DNA of 64,000 nt, taken from assembly GCA_002441125.1 (NCBI GenBank), contig DJVI01000008.1, positions 1 through 64,000 of the forward strand, read 5' to 3'. The translations under genes and the position numbers were made by a program. Below are positions 7,410 through 17,400 of the stretch, in pieces. Origin of the DNA: Caldifarciminota bacterium UBA6260 (GTDB lineage Bacteria > Hydrothermota > 32-111). Numbering within the stretch: position 1 is the first letter of the stretch; every line of letters begins with the position of its first letter. A model generated the notes under the pieces. The model ran no database searches and had not been told where the DNA came from. It was given only the letters and a program-made list of their open reading frames with translations.

Positions 7410-8431
7410 TCGATGTTAATCTGAATAGGTTTTCTGAAGGTTTAAGGTTGATAGAGGATTTTATCAGATTCGAAAATTATGATGAAAAGATTTTAGCGGA
7501 TATAAGGAATATAAGGGCGAAATTTTATAATTTAAGAAAAAGTATCGATAGAAAAATAGTTTTAAAAAGGGATTCTGATAATGATCCTGGAAGAGATTAT
7601 ACCTATGATAAGAATGGAAGAAAGAATTTTGAGGATATATTGAGGTCATCTTTCGGAAGGTGTGAAGAATCATCAAGGGTAATTGAGGAGATCTTCAAAG
7701 TAAAAGATGTAAAAATTTCAAAAGATTTTAAAGAAATAAGGTTTAAACTTTACACTTTGGAAAAAAAAGTTTTGAAAAGATTATTTAAAAAAAGATTTCC
7801 AAAGAATTTTGGGTTATACCTTATAATGACTGACCCGGTTGTTGGTTATGAAAAGTTAAGTGAGATCGCTTTAAAAAACAAGGTTAAAGTGATCCAGCTT
7901 AGGGATAAAAAACTTTCTGATAAAAAAATTCTTGAGATCGCAAAAAGGATAAAAAGTATTACAAAAAATAGTGAAACTCTGTTTATAGTTGATGACAGAG
8001 TTGACATAACTCTTCTTTCAGATGCTGATGGTGTTCATGTGGGACAAACTGATATATCCGTTGAAGATGTCAGAAAATTTTCCGAAAATATAATAGTAGG
8101 CAAATCTACACATTCAATTTTGCAGCTGAAAAAAGCTATTAAGGAAAATCCAGATTATGTTGGCATAGGTCCTATATATCCAACGAACTCAAAAGTTATA
8201 AAAGATAGAGTATTAGGTTTGAAAAAAGCGAAAAAAATGTTTGAAATAGCAAGTATACCAACAGTTGGAATAGGTGGAATAAAACCGGATAATCTTTTTA
8301 CAGTTTTAAGTCAAGGATTTAAAAATTATGCTGTTTTGTCATATATAAATGAAAGCAATGACCCGTCAAAAAGGATAAAAGAGTTTTTTGATGTTGAAAG
8401 GAGTTATTATGAAAAATATAAAATTTCATAA
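7397..8431 (+). CDS. ThiD2-ThiE fusion (HMP-phosphate kinase / thiamine-phosphate synthase), no canonical start codon
   Basis: The C-terminal part (from about residue 138) is ThiE: TDPVVGYEKL, VIQLRDK, FIVDDRVDI, DGVHVGQ, GPIYPTNSK and GIGG. It joins HMP pyrophosphate to thiazole phosphate. The N-terminal part resembles ThiD2, which phosphorylates HMP phosphate: IIDVNLNRFSEGLRLIEDF, then GRCEESSRVIEE. The conserved start of that domain lies upstream of the first usual start codon (TTG at 7448). The frame from 7370 to 7448 has no ATG, GTG or TTG. An AAAGGAGG site at 7385-7392 points to ACG at 7397, which would give the expected N-terminus TERIIDVN. This start is a proposal; a T-to-C change or sequence error from ATG is equally possible. 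The gene overlaps thi4 by 13 bases. Confidence 0.8.
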   Translation, partial: TERIIDVNLNRFSEGLRLIEDFIRFENYDEKILADIRNIRAKFYNLRKSIDRKIVLKRDSDNDPGRDYTYDKNGRKNFEDILRSSFGRCEESSRVIEEIFKVKDVKISKDFKEIRFKLYTLEKKVLKRLFKKRFPKNFGLYLIMTDPVVGYEKLSEIALKNKVKVIQLRDKKLSDKKILEIAKRIKSITKNSETLFIVDDRVDITLLSDADGVHVGQTDISVEDVRKFSENIIVGKSTHSILQLKKAIKENPDYVGIGPIYPTNSKVIKDRVLGLKKAKKMFEIASIPTVGIGGIKPDNLFTVLSQGFKNYAVLSYINESNDPSKRIKEFFDVERSYYEKYKIS

Positions 8432-9674
8432 GAATGCTATAAAAGATGCAGCTTTAAATGATAATGTCAGTGAAGAGTTTATATTAAAAGGTATTGAGAA
8501 TGGAACTATAGTTCTCCCAGATAATGTAAAAAGAAAGAAGAAAAAATATTATGCTATTGGACAAGGGCTATCTAAAAAGATAAACGCGAATATAGGTTCT
8601 TCTCCCATCCATATGGATGTTGATGAAGAGATTATGAAGATGAAGGTTGCTGTTAGATATGGAGCACACTCTGTTATGGACCTTTCTCTTGGAAGAAAGA
8701 TAAAGGTTATAAGAAAAAAGATACTCGAATATTGCCCAGTCATGGTTGGAACTGTACCAATTTATGAAACAGGTTTTGAACTATCTTTGAAAAGGAAAGA
8801 TATAGTTGAGATGAGAATAGAAGATTTTTTAAAAACTGTTGAGGAACAGGCGAAAGATGGCGTTGATTTTATGACAATACATTCTGGTGTTACTTTAAAC
8901 TCTATGGAAAGGATCTTCAAAGAGAAAAGGGTTATGGATGTTGTTTCAAGGGGAGGGTCTTTTCTTATAGCATGGATGAAATATAATAAAAAGGAATCTC
9001 CTCTTTACACATATTATGACGAGATTCTCGATATTTTGAAAGAATACAATGTTACCATTTCACTCGGTGATGGATTAAGGCCTGGTGCATGTGTTGATGG
9101 AACTGATAGAGGACAGATCGAGGAACTTCTAATATTGGGAGAACTTGTTGATAGGGCTAGGGAAAAAGGGGTTCAGGTTATGGTTGAAGGTCCCGGACAT
9201 CTCTATCTGCATCATATTAAGTCAAACATCGAAATTATGAAAAGGGTAACCCATAACTCTCCATTTTATGTTTTGGGACCACTTGTAAACGATATCTCGG
9301 CAGGATACGATCATATCGCTTCTGCTATAGGTGGAACTTTGGCAGCATATTTTGGAGCTGATTTTTTATGTTATGTTACTCCAGCTGAACATCTTAAACT
9401 CCCAGATGTCGAAGATGTAAAAGAAGGTGTTTTGGCGTCAAAAATAGCAGCGTTTTCAGCGGATCTCGCTTTGGGAAAAGAGTATGCTATGAAAAGGAAT
9501 CTTGAAATGTCTAAATTTAGAAAAAAACTTGATTGGGAAAAGATGGCAAAACTTTCCATAGATGAAAAGAAGTTTAGAGAATACAGAGAAAAATCTGAAG
9601 TTAAAGATAGTGAAGTTTGTTCGATGTGTGGAGAATTCTGTGCTGTTAAAAGGTTGAACGAAATTACAGGTTGA
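8409..9674 (+). CDS. thiC: Phosphomethylpyrimidine synthase ThiC (short form)
   Basis: ThiC is a radical-SAM enzyme that rearranges aminoimidazole ribotide into the HMP half of thiamine. This 421-residue form is shorter than the E. coli enzyme and resembles archaeal and clostridial ones. Visible family motifs are GSSPIHMDVDEEI (about residues 60-72), TIHSGVTLN, LSLGDGLRPGACVD-like residues in the middle, and VEGPGH. The C-terminal iron-sulfur motif is CSMCGEFC at 404-411, so spacing is CX2CX3C. The ATG at 8409 is chosen because GAAAGGAG at 8396-8403 lies 5 bases before it; upstream TTG/ATG codons at 8388 and 8391 lack a site. It overlaps the ThiE coding end by 23 bases, indicating coupled translation. 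Confidence 0.95.
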   Translation: MKNIKFHKNAIKDAALNDNVSEEFILKGIENGTIVLPDNVKRKKKKYYAIGQGLSKKINANIGSSPIHMDVDEEIMKMKVAVRYGAHSVMDLSLGRKIKVIRKKILEYCPVMVGTVPIYETGFELSLKRKDIVEMRIEDFLKTVEEQAKDGVDFMTIHSGVTLNSMERIFKEKRVMDVVSRGGSFLIAWMKYNKKESPLYTYYDEILDILKEYNVTISLGDGLRPGACVDGTDRGQIEELLILGELVDRAREKGVQVMVEGPGHLYLHHIKSNIEIMKRVTHNSPFYVLGPLVNDISAGYDHIASAIGGTLAAYFGADFLCYVTPAEHLKLPDVEDVKEGVLASKIAAFSADLALGKEYAMKRNLEMSKFRKKLDWEKMAKLSIDEKKFREYREKSEVKDSEVCSMCGEFCAVKRLNEITG

Positions 9675-9699
9675 AAAATTTCTTTTTTTCTTATAAAAT
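9671..9699 (+). promoter_or_regulatory. Possible promoter for the SGNH-type gene
   Basis: TTGAAA (9671-9676) and TAAAAT (9694-9699) are 17 bases apart. The GTG start codon at 9706 lies 7 bases after the -10 box and there is no Shine-Dalgarno sequence, so the mRNA could be leaderless. The -35 box overlaps the thiC stop codon. Confidence 0.5.
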
Positions 9700-9705
9700 T
9701 TATTT

Positions 9706-10992
9706 GTGAGAAAAGAAGGAAAACTTTTAGAAAAAATTTTCAAAATTTATATAATTTTAACAATAATTTTTCTTTCAATCTTTTTTGAAAAAGAATATGT
9801 TTTACCTTATTTTTTGACACTTTTAACTTTTTATCTATTTTCAATTTTTTTGTTTTTTTTGGATATAGAGTTTAAAATTTTTCTTATAAGTTTCCCTTTA
9901 TCTTTTTTTATCGTTTCAATATTTTTTAGAACACATCTTTTTCCAGAGATTTTAATTGTTTCTTTTAACAGATTTTTCTATATCCTTTTTTATTTTATTT
10001 TGAAAAAATTCAAAATAAAAATACCAAAAATTGTGAAAATTTTTTATCTTAATTTTATAATCCTATTTTTCTTTTTAGAGTTTATTTTAAATATTTTTTA
10101 TTTTTTAAAACCTTTGGATATTTTAAAAAGAAAAGACGAACTTTTAAAATTGCAACCGAACACTTATTTCAATGGAGAGATTATAAACAGATTCGGTTTT
10201 TTGGGAATGGATCCTGATAAAACAAAAGCGAAAAAAAGAGTTCTTTTCGTCGGGGATTCATTTTGTGTTGGAGTTGTAGATTACAGGTACAATTTTATTA
10301 AGATGTTTGAGGATTCGTTAGGTTATGAGGTTGTTAATCTTTCCCAACCAGGTTTTTCTCCAAAAGATTATCTAAAACTTTTAGAAAAATATTTTGAAAT
10401 TGTAGATCCAGATTTAACTTTTGTTGTTATCTTTTCGGGGAACGATGTTACTGAAATATATTATCCTGAAAACAATTACTCTTTTTTCAACCTTAAAATT
10501 GTAAATCTTTTTAGAAATCTTTCTTATATTTCAAAAATGGAAAATAGTGAAGGAGACCTTTCAGAGCAGAACTTTTTTGAAGTTGAAAAAAGAAGAGCAA
10601 GTTTTATTTTGAAAAATGACCCCAATAAAGATTGGGATTTTTTTGAAAAATTTTTAGTTAAAATAGCAAAGTTCTTTGAACTTAGAAACAGAAAGGTTAT
10701 CTTTCTTATAATACCTGACCAGTTTGCTGTTGATAAAAATCTACAAAAAAAGCTTATTGAAAATAATATAAAGCCTCAACTTGGATGGGATTTCATAGAC
10801 AGAAGGATAGAAAAATTTTTAGATATGAATAACTTCTTGAAAATTTCTTTGATAGATACTTTTAAAATACTTTATGATAATGGAGAAAAACTATACAGAG
10901 AGAATAATACACATCTAAATGAAAGAGGGAACTATATAGTTTTCAAATTTTTAGAAAACAAGATAAAAAAGGAGTGTTATGAAAATTTTTAA
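9706..10992 (+). CDS. Membrane protein with an extracytoplasmic SGNH/GDSL hydrolase-like domain
   Basis: This 428-residue protein starts with about four or five hydrophobic helices (residues 8-135), very rich in Phe and Ile. A soluble domain from about residue 140 has SGNH-hydrolase blocks: VGDSF with the nucleophile-position Ser185, NLSQPGFS, FSGNDVTE and a terminal THLNERGN with His403. The residue three before this His is Asn400, where esterases of the family usually have Asp. Such membrane-anchored SGNH proteins often add or remove acyl groups on surface glycans. The substrate is unknown. The start is GTG. The gene overlaps the rubredoxin-cupin gene by 14 bases. Confidence 0.72.
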   Translation: MRKEGKLLEKIFKIYIILTIIFLSIFFEKEYVLPYFLTLLTFYLFSIFLFFLDIEFKIFLISFPLSFFIVSIFFRTHLFPEILIVSFNRFFYILFYFILKKFKIKIPKIVKIFYLNFIILFFFLEFILNIFYFLKPLDILKRKDELLKLQPNTYFNGEIINRFGFLGMDPDKTKAKKRVLFVGDSFCVGVVDYRYNFIKMFEDSLGYEVVNLSQPGFSPKDYLKLLEKYFEIVDPDLTFVVIFSGNDVTEIYYPENNYSFFNLKIVNLFRNLSYISKMENSEGDLSEQNFFEVEKRRASFILKNDPNKDWDFFEKFLVKIAKFFELRNRKVIFLIIPDQFAVDKNLQKKLIENNIKPQLGWDFIDRRIEKFLDMNNFLKISLIDTFKILYDNGEKLYRENNTHLNERGNYIVFKFLENKIKKECYENF

Positions 10993-11446
10993 ATGTTCAG
11001 TTTGCGGTTATATTCATAAAGGGGACAATCCACCAGAGGTATGTCCAAACTGTAAATCTTCCAAAGATAAATTTACTGAAATAGAAAGTGAAGATCTGAC
11101 AACAATTTTTATGTTCTATGGGGAAAAAGTTTCATATGGAGAAAAGATAGAGATAAATCCTTTTTTTGATAAACTTGAGATTCTTTCTCCTTACATATAC
11201 AATATGCCTGGAAAATCAAAAGCACCTTTGCACAAGCATCCGAACAACGATGAAATATTTTATGTGATAAGAGGGAAGATAAAATTTTATATTGATGGAA
11301 AAATTTTTATTTTGAAAGAGGGAGATTTAGCATACGCATCAAAAGGAGTTGTTCATAACTTTGAAAACATCTCAGATGAGGTTGCGGTATTTCTTTCAGT
11401 GAAAGGAGCAAAACCAGTTACTACAGAGTTTGTGGAAGGTTCTTGA
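10979..11446 (+). CDS. Rubredoxin-like / cupin fusion protein
   Basis: A small 155-residue cytoplasmic protein. Residues 1-35 are a rubredoxin-type metal knuckle pair: Cys6-Cys9 and Cys22-Cys25 (CSVCGYIHKG then CPNC), which should bind one iron or zinc. Residues 65-150 are a cupin barrel with the complete metal set His85, His87, Glu92 and His126. The rubredoxin-like knuckle is common in anaerobe oxidative-stress and electron-transfer proteins, and single cupins often act as sensors, isomerases or dioxygenases. The joint function is unknown. AAAGGAG lies 4 bases before the ATG. It shares a transcript with the upstream SGNH gene by overlap. Confidence 0.8.
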   Translation: MKIFKCSVCGYIHKGDNPPEVCPNCKSSKDKFTEIESEDLTTIFMFYGEKVSYGEKIEINPFFDKLEILSPYIYNMPGKSKAPLHKHPNNDEIFYVIRGKIKFYIDGKIFILKEGDLAYASKGVVHNFENISDEVAVFLSVKGAKPVTTEFVEGS

Positions 11447-11471
11447 CTATTCTTTTAATAAAATATAAAAT
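11443..11471 (+). promoter_or_regulatory. Promoter of the giant repeat-protein gene
   Basis: TTGACT (11443-11448), 17 bases, TAAAAT (11466-11471). The -35 box overlaps the stop of the cupin gene. The start near 11478 gives a leader of about 18 bases that contains GGAGG (11484-11488), 7 bases before the ATG at 11496. Confidence 0.7.
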
Positions 11472-11495
11472 GTTTTATTAGATGGAGGTGTTTAG

Positions 11496-14400
11496 ATGAG
11501 GAAAATATTTCTTTTAATATTTCAAATCATTTTTGCTTTTTCAATCTTTTCAGCATCATATAATTTAAGAACTCCCAATGGAAATGAAAATTATATTGTT
11601 GGAAATCAGATGCCTATACATTGGGATGTTACAGGAAGTGCTACAACTTCAAGGTTGGAATATTCTATAGATGGGGGAACCAACTGGGTTCTTATTTACA
11701 GTTCAACTCAAAATGATGGAGATTATTTATGGACAGTTCCAAACAATCCATCTTTAACATGTAAGGTAAGGATATCCAACCCTTCTGACCCAACAGATTA
11801 TGATGTTAGTGATACCTTTTTTGTAATTTCAAGACCAGAGATATTCATAAGAAAACCTGTTTCAAATGATATTTTGATAATTGGTGAGAATTATCCTATA
11901 CATTGGGATTGGACGGGAGTATTTTCAAATGTTAAAATAGAATACACAACCGATGGTGGAACAAATTGGGTTGTTATAACGAGTTCTACTCCTAATGATG
12001 GAGAGTATATCTGGACAGTTCCAAACGCTCCATCAAACCAATGTAAAATTAGAATAACGAACACTTCAGATCCAAACTCTTTCGCTGTTACACAGAATTC
12101 ATTTTCTATAGCAAACAACTCTGTAAAACTTATAAGTCCAAATGGTGGAGAACAGTATATAACAGGTAAATACTATCCTATATACTGGGAGTGGAGTGGT
12201 TCTTTTTCAACCGTCAAATTGGAATACTCAGCTGATTCTGGAAATATATGGACAAGTATCACAACTTCAACAACAAATGATGGTAGTTACAGCTGGCTAA
12301 TACCTTCGATAAATCCATCATCAAAATGTTTGTTAAAGATTACCAACACTTCAAACCCGGCAGTTTATGATATTTCAGATTATCCTTTCTCTATACTTTC
12401 AACATCACTCACACTTATAACTCCAAATGGAGGTGAAACCTTTGTTGCCGGGACAAAAGCCAATATAAGCTGGGATTGGGAAGGTTCAATAGCAAATGTT
12501 AAACTTGAGTACTCGTCGGATGGTGGAACAAATTGGAACAGTATAGTTACTTCAACAACAAACGATGGTAGCTACCTTTGGACAGTTCCAAATATATCTA
12601 CTTCTAACTTACTTTTAAGAATAACAAATGTGAACGATGTAAACTGTTATGATATTTCAAATTCAACTTCAACTATAGTTACCGCTCAGATAGATGTTAC
12701 TTTCCCCAACGGAAGTGAGCAACTTGTTGTTGGAGAAAAATATCCTATAAGTTGGAACTGGTCTGGGACATTTTCAAATGTAAAAATAGAGTATTCAACC
12801 AATAATGGCTCAAGCTGGTCAACTGTTGATGCTTCTGATCCAAACGATGGGTCTTTTGTCTGGACTGTTCCTTCTACTCCTTCAAATCAATGTATTATAA
12901 AAATTTCTGATGCTGCGAACTCTTCAGTTTATGATATTTCCAACTCAACCTTCACTATAAAAAAGCCAGAGATAAAGATTATAAAAATGAATGGGAACGA
13001 TACTCTCATAGCTTCAAACAAATACCCTATTGTTTGGCAGAGTGAGGGAACAATTTCAAATGTCAACATTGAATATTCAACCAACAATGGATCAACTTGG
13101 AACACTATTGTAACAAGCACAACAAATGATGGTAGTTATGTTTGGACAGTTCCATCAACCCCATCTTCCAACTACCTTTTAAAAATAACAAATTCATCCG
13201 ATGTAACATCTTACGATATAAGTGATGCGACTTTTATAGTTCTTTCTCCAGCTTTAAATCTTTTGTCTCCAAAAGGTGGAGAAACATTTAAAATAGGTGA
13301 GAAGTATCCAATTCTTTGGAGTAGTAACAGTGATTTTTCAAGTGTTAATATAGATTATTCTTCAGATGGAGGAACAAGTTGGAATAATATAGCTTCATCT
13401 GAAGCAAACGATGGTTCCTATGTATGGAGTATACCTTCCACATTAGCACCATCTTCAAATTATAGGATAAGAGTTAGAAACAGTTCAGATAACAACTCTT
13501 TTGATATATCGGATAGTAATTTTACACTTTCACCTGTTCAGATAAAAATTGTTTCACCAGATTCAGGTTCTTCTTTGATCTCAGGAGAGAAAGTTTCTAT
13601 AAATTACACCTATGATGCTAACTTTTCAAATGTAAAGATAGAATACTCTTATGATAACCAGTCAAATTGGAATGTGATTACAAACAGTTCTACAAATAAT
13701 GGAACATATATATGGACAGTTCCTTCCTTGAACTCTTCAAATTGTTTTATTAAAATTTTAAACCTTTCAGATACTTTAAACTCTTATGCTATTTCGAAAA
13801 AATTTTCAATAAACAAAAGTGTCATAAATGTAATATCTCCAAAAGTTGGTGATTCCTTAATAGTTGGCAATGTTTACCAGATAGTCTGGCAAAATAATGG
13901 TGAAATCGCTAATGTTAAAATAGAGTATACAACTGATGGAGGTTCAACATGGAATGTTATTTCCAACTCTACTACAAATGAAGGATCTTATTTTTGGACC
14001 GTACCTTCAGTCATGAGTTCAAATGTTCTAATAAGAATTTCAGATGTTTCGGATCCAACAAACTTTTCAACAAGTGGACAATTTTCTATAATCCCAGCCA
14101 TAATAACTTTGGTTTCTCCAAATGGAGGTGAGAATATAACAGCAGGTGATTATTTCCCTATAGAATGGAATTGGACTGGAAGTTTTTCTTATGTAAAACT
14201 TGAATACTCAACCGATGGTGGATCAACATGGACAAAAATAATAAACTCAGACACAACGAATGATGGCTCTTTTATTTGGAGTGTCCCTTCAACAGTAACA
14301 ACCACAAATGCACTTTTCAGGGTATCAAACAATCTTGATCCGACAAATACTTTTGATCTTTCAAACTCTACATTTTCTATAATTTCACCAAAGGTAACAC

Positions 14401-17400
14401 TTCTTTATCCTAACGGTGGAGAAACACTTGTTGGTGGAGAGGTTTATCCTATAAGATGGAGAAGTGAGGGGAGTTTTTCAAATGTTATGATAGAGTATAC
14501 AACAGATGGAGTGAACTGGACTGTAATCGATCCATCTGATCCAAATGATGGTGTTTTCAACTGGACAGTCCCATCTATTGTTTCTTCAAATGTCAAAATT
14601 AGAGTAACAAGCACAACAGATGGAAACACTGTTGATATTTCGGATAATAACTTTTCAATAGTTTCTCCATCTTTAACGATTCTTTCACCAAAAGGTGGAG
14701 AAAGTTTTGTATCTGGAGATATATTGCCTATACATTGGAAAAACAATGGATCAGTTTCAAGTGTGAAAATAGAATATTCATCAAATAATGGTTCAACATG
14801 GAACAGTATAACTTCATCAACTGCGAATAATGGATATTACAGATGGACTGTTCCATCACTTATTGTTTCAGATTCAGTTAAAATAAGAGTTACAAGTACT
14901 TCTGATTCCTTAACAAAAGGAATATCAAGTGGTTTTGTTTCTATAAAAAGACCAACCTTTAAAGTTTTAACTCCAAATGGTTTTGAAAATCTCATTGTTG
15001 GTGAATATACCCCAATACACTGGGAAAATGATGGACAGGTATCAAATGTTAAACTTGAATACTCAACAGATGGTGGAACAGTTTGGAAAAATATTTCAAC
15101 ATCTGAAACTAATGATGGAAACTATATTTGGAAGGTTCCAAACGATGTTTCAAATATTTGTAAAATCAAAGTAACAAACATTTCGGATAATCTTTCTTAC
15201 GACTTATCAGATAACAACTTTTCTATTTTAAAACCAACAGTTTCTATTTTCTCTCCAGATAGTGGAGCAGTTTTAAGAGTAGGCAATAAATATCCTATAT
15301 ATTGGAATTGGACTGGAACAGTTGACAGTGTTATAATAGAACTCTACTATAAAGTTTCAGGAGTTGTTCAAAACACCTTCATCTCAACAGCAACTTTGAA
15401 CACTGGAAGTTTTGTTTTTACGGTTCCAAACTATGTCAGTGATAGTTGTTGGATAAAGGTAACAAGTACTGCCAGTGATTCAGTTTATTCACTATCAAAA
15501 GTATTTTCTATAGTAAGACCTATTTACAGTATAGTTCAACCAAAAGGAGGGGAATATTTTTATAGTGGTGAGAAGAGTGAGATAAATTGGAATTGGATAG
15601 GTGGTCCAGATTCTGTTTCTCTATTCTATTCGCTTGATGGTGGTTCAAATTATAGTCCTATAAGTACTATAAAAAATAGTGGATCTTACTTATGGAAAAT
15701 TCCACACTCAGCCTTTTCAACCTATAAGGTGAAAGTTATGTCAACAAAAGATAACTATGCTTTTGACGAATCTGATAGTAACTTCACTGTAAATAAACCA
15801 ACCATAAATATAGATCAACCTTTAAATGGTGATTTTTGTTATTATAAATCTTATTTCCCTATTTATACAACAAACAGAGGGACACTTGAGGATTCAGTTC
15901 TAATAAAACTTGAAAGCTCTTTAAAGGGAGAAATAAGTTTGGGTAAATTTGACACAAAAGAATATTACATGTTTTTTAATACTTTCTGTGATACTTTGGA
16001 TAAATTTGTTATCAAAATTTATGACAAAAATGGAACTTACCTTTACGATACATCTGACACAATTATAGTTTTATCTCAACCTACAAAAGATACTATACTT
16101 TTCCCAAATCAAAATGACACAATGTATGTTGATGAAACATACTATTTAATTTGGAACTCTTTTTATGATACAACTTATAGAGCAACGGTTTCATATTCAA
16201 CTGATGGTTTGAACTACATAATTTTAGCCGATAAGATAAAAAACGAAAACTTTTTTTTGATGACTTTGCCACATACAGCATCTTCTAACAATTTTTCTTT
16301 AAAAATTGATTTTTACAATGGTGCAGGTGTTTTTGACACAAGTTTAACAGTTGGTAACCTTATTGTTAAAAAGACTCTTCTTGATTTTATATATCCAGAT
16401 GATACCGATACATTCTATGTTGGAAGGAAGCACAATATAATCTGGAGAGATGTAAAAGGAACTGCACCTTATGTTCAACTCTATTACAATACAGACGGAA
16501 TAACTTGGAAGGAGATAATAAGTCAAACCCCAGATACTGGTTCATACTTATGGACAATCCCAAATGAACCTACTTCTAACGCAAGGATAAGGTTGCAAGA
16601 GTATGGAGATACAAACACTACAGTTTATTCAAAAAGCTTTGTTATAAAACCACAAGAGTTATTCATAACTTCTCCTATTTACAACGATACATTACTTTCC
16701 GGAAGGAGTTATTATATAAGTTGGTATAATCTTGGCGTTGTTGATACCGTTAATATATATTATTCTATAGATGGTGGAAACAACTGGAGTCTTATAACAA
16801 AGCAGGTGAACAACTATTCTTATAACTGGACAGTTCCAAACTATTCGTCGAATAAAGCACTTTTAAAGGTGGAATTTTCAAAAAACAGCAATGTTTTTGA
16901 TATTTCAGATACATTCACTATAATTCCACAGAGCATTTTTGTAACATATCCGGATAGTTCAACAGTATGGTACTCTGGGAACAAATATTATATTACATGG
17001 GATTATACAGGTGATTTCTCAAATGTAAAAATAACATACTCCCTTGATAATGGAAAGAACTGGAGTGTTATTTCAAACTCAACAACAAACTCACAGAACT
17101 ATATCTGGACAGTGCCTCAGACATCTTCAGATTCAGTTATAATAAAAGTTTCCAATGCCAGTGATACAACAAGGTTTGATCTTTCTCAGATATTCAGAAT
17201 AGTTCCACAGGAGATAACATTAAAATATCCAACAGTTACAGATAGTTTGATATCCGGTAAACAGTATAATATAACTTGGGTTTATAAAGGACTTTTCGAT
17301 ACATCTGTTGTTGAGTATTCAACAAACAACGGACTTTCATGGAACACGGTTGGAAAAACTCTCACATCTAACAGATACTATCTATGGACTACTCCAAATA

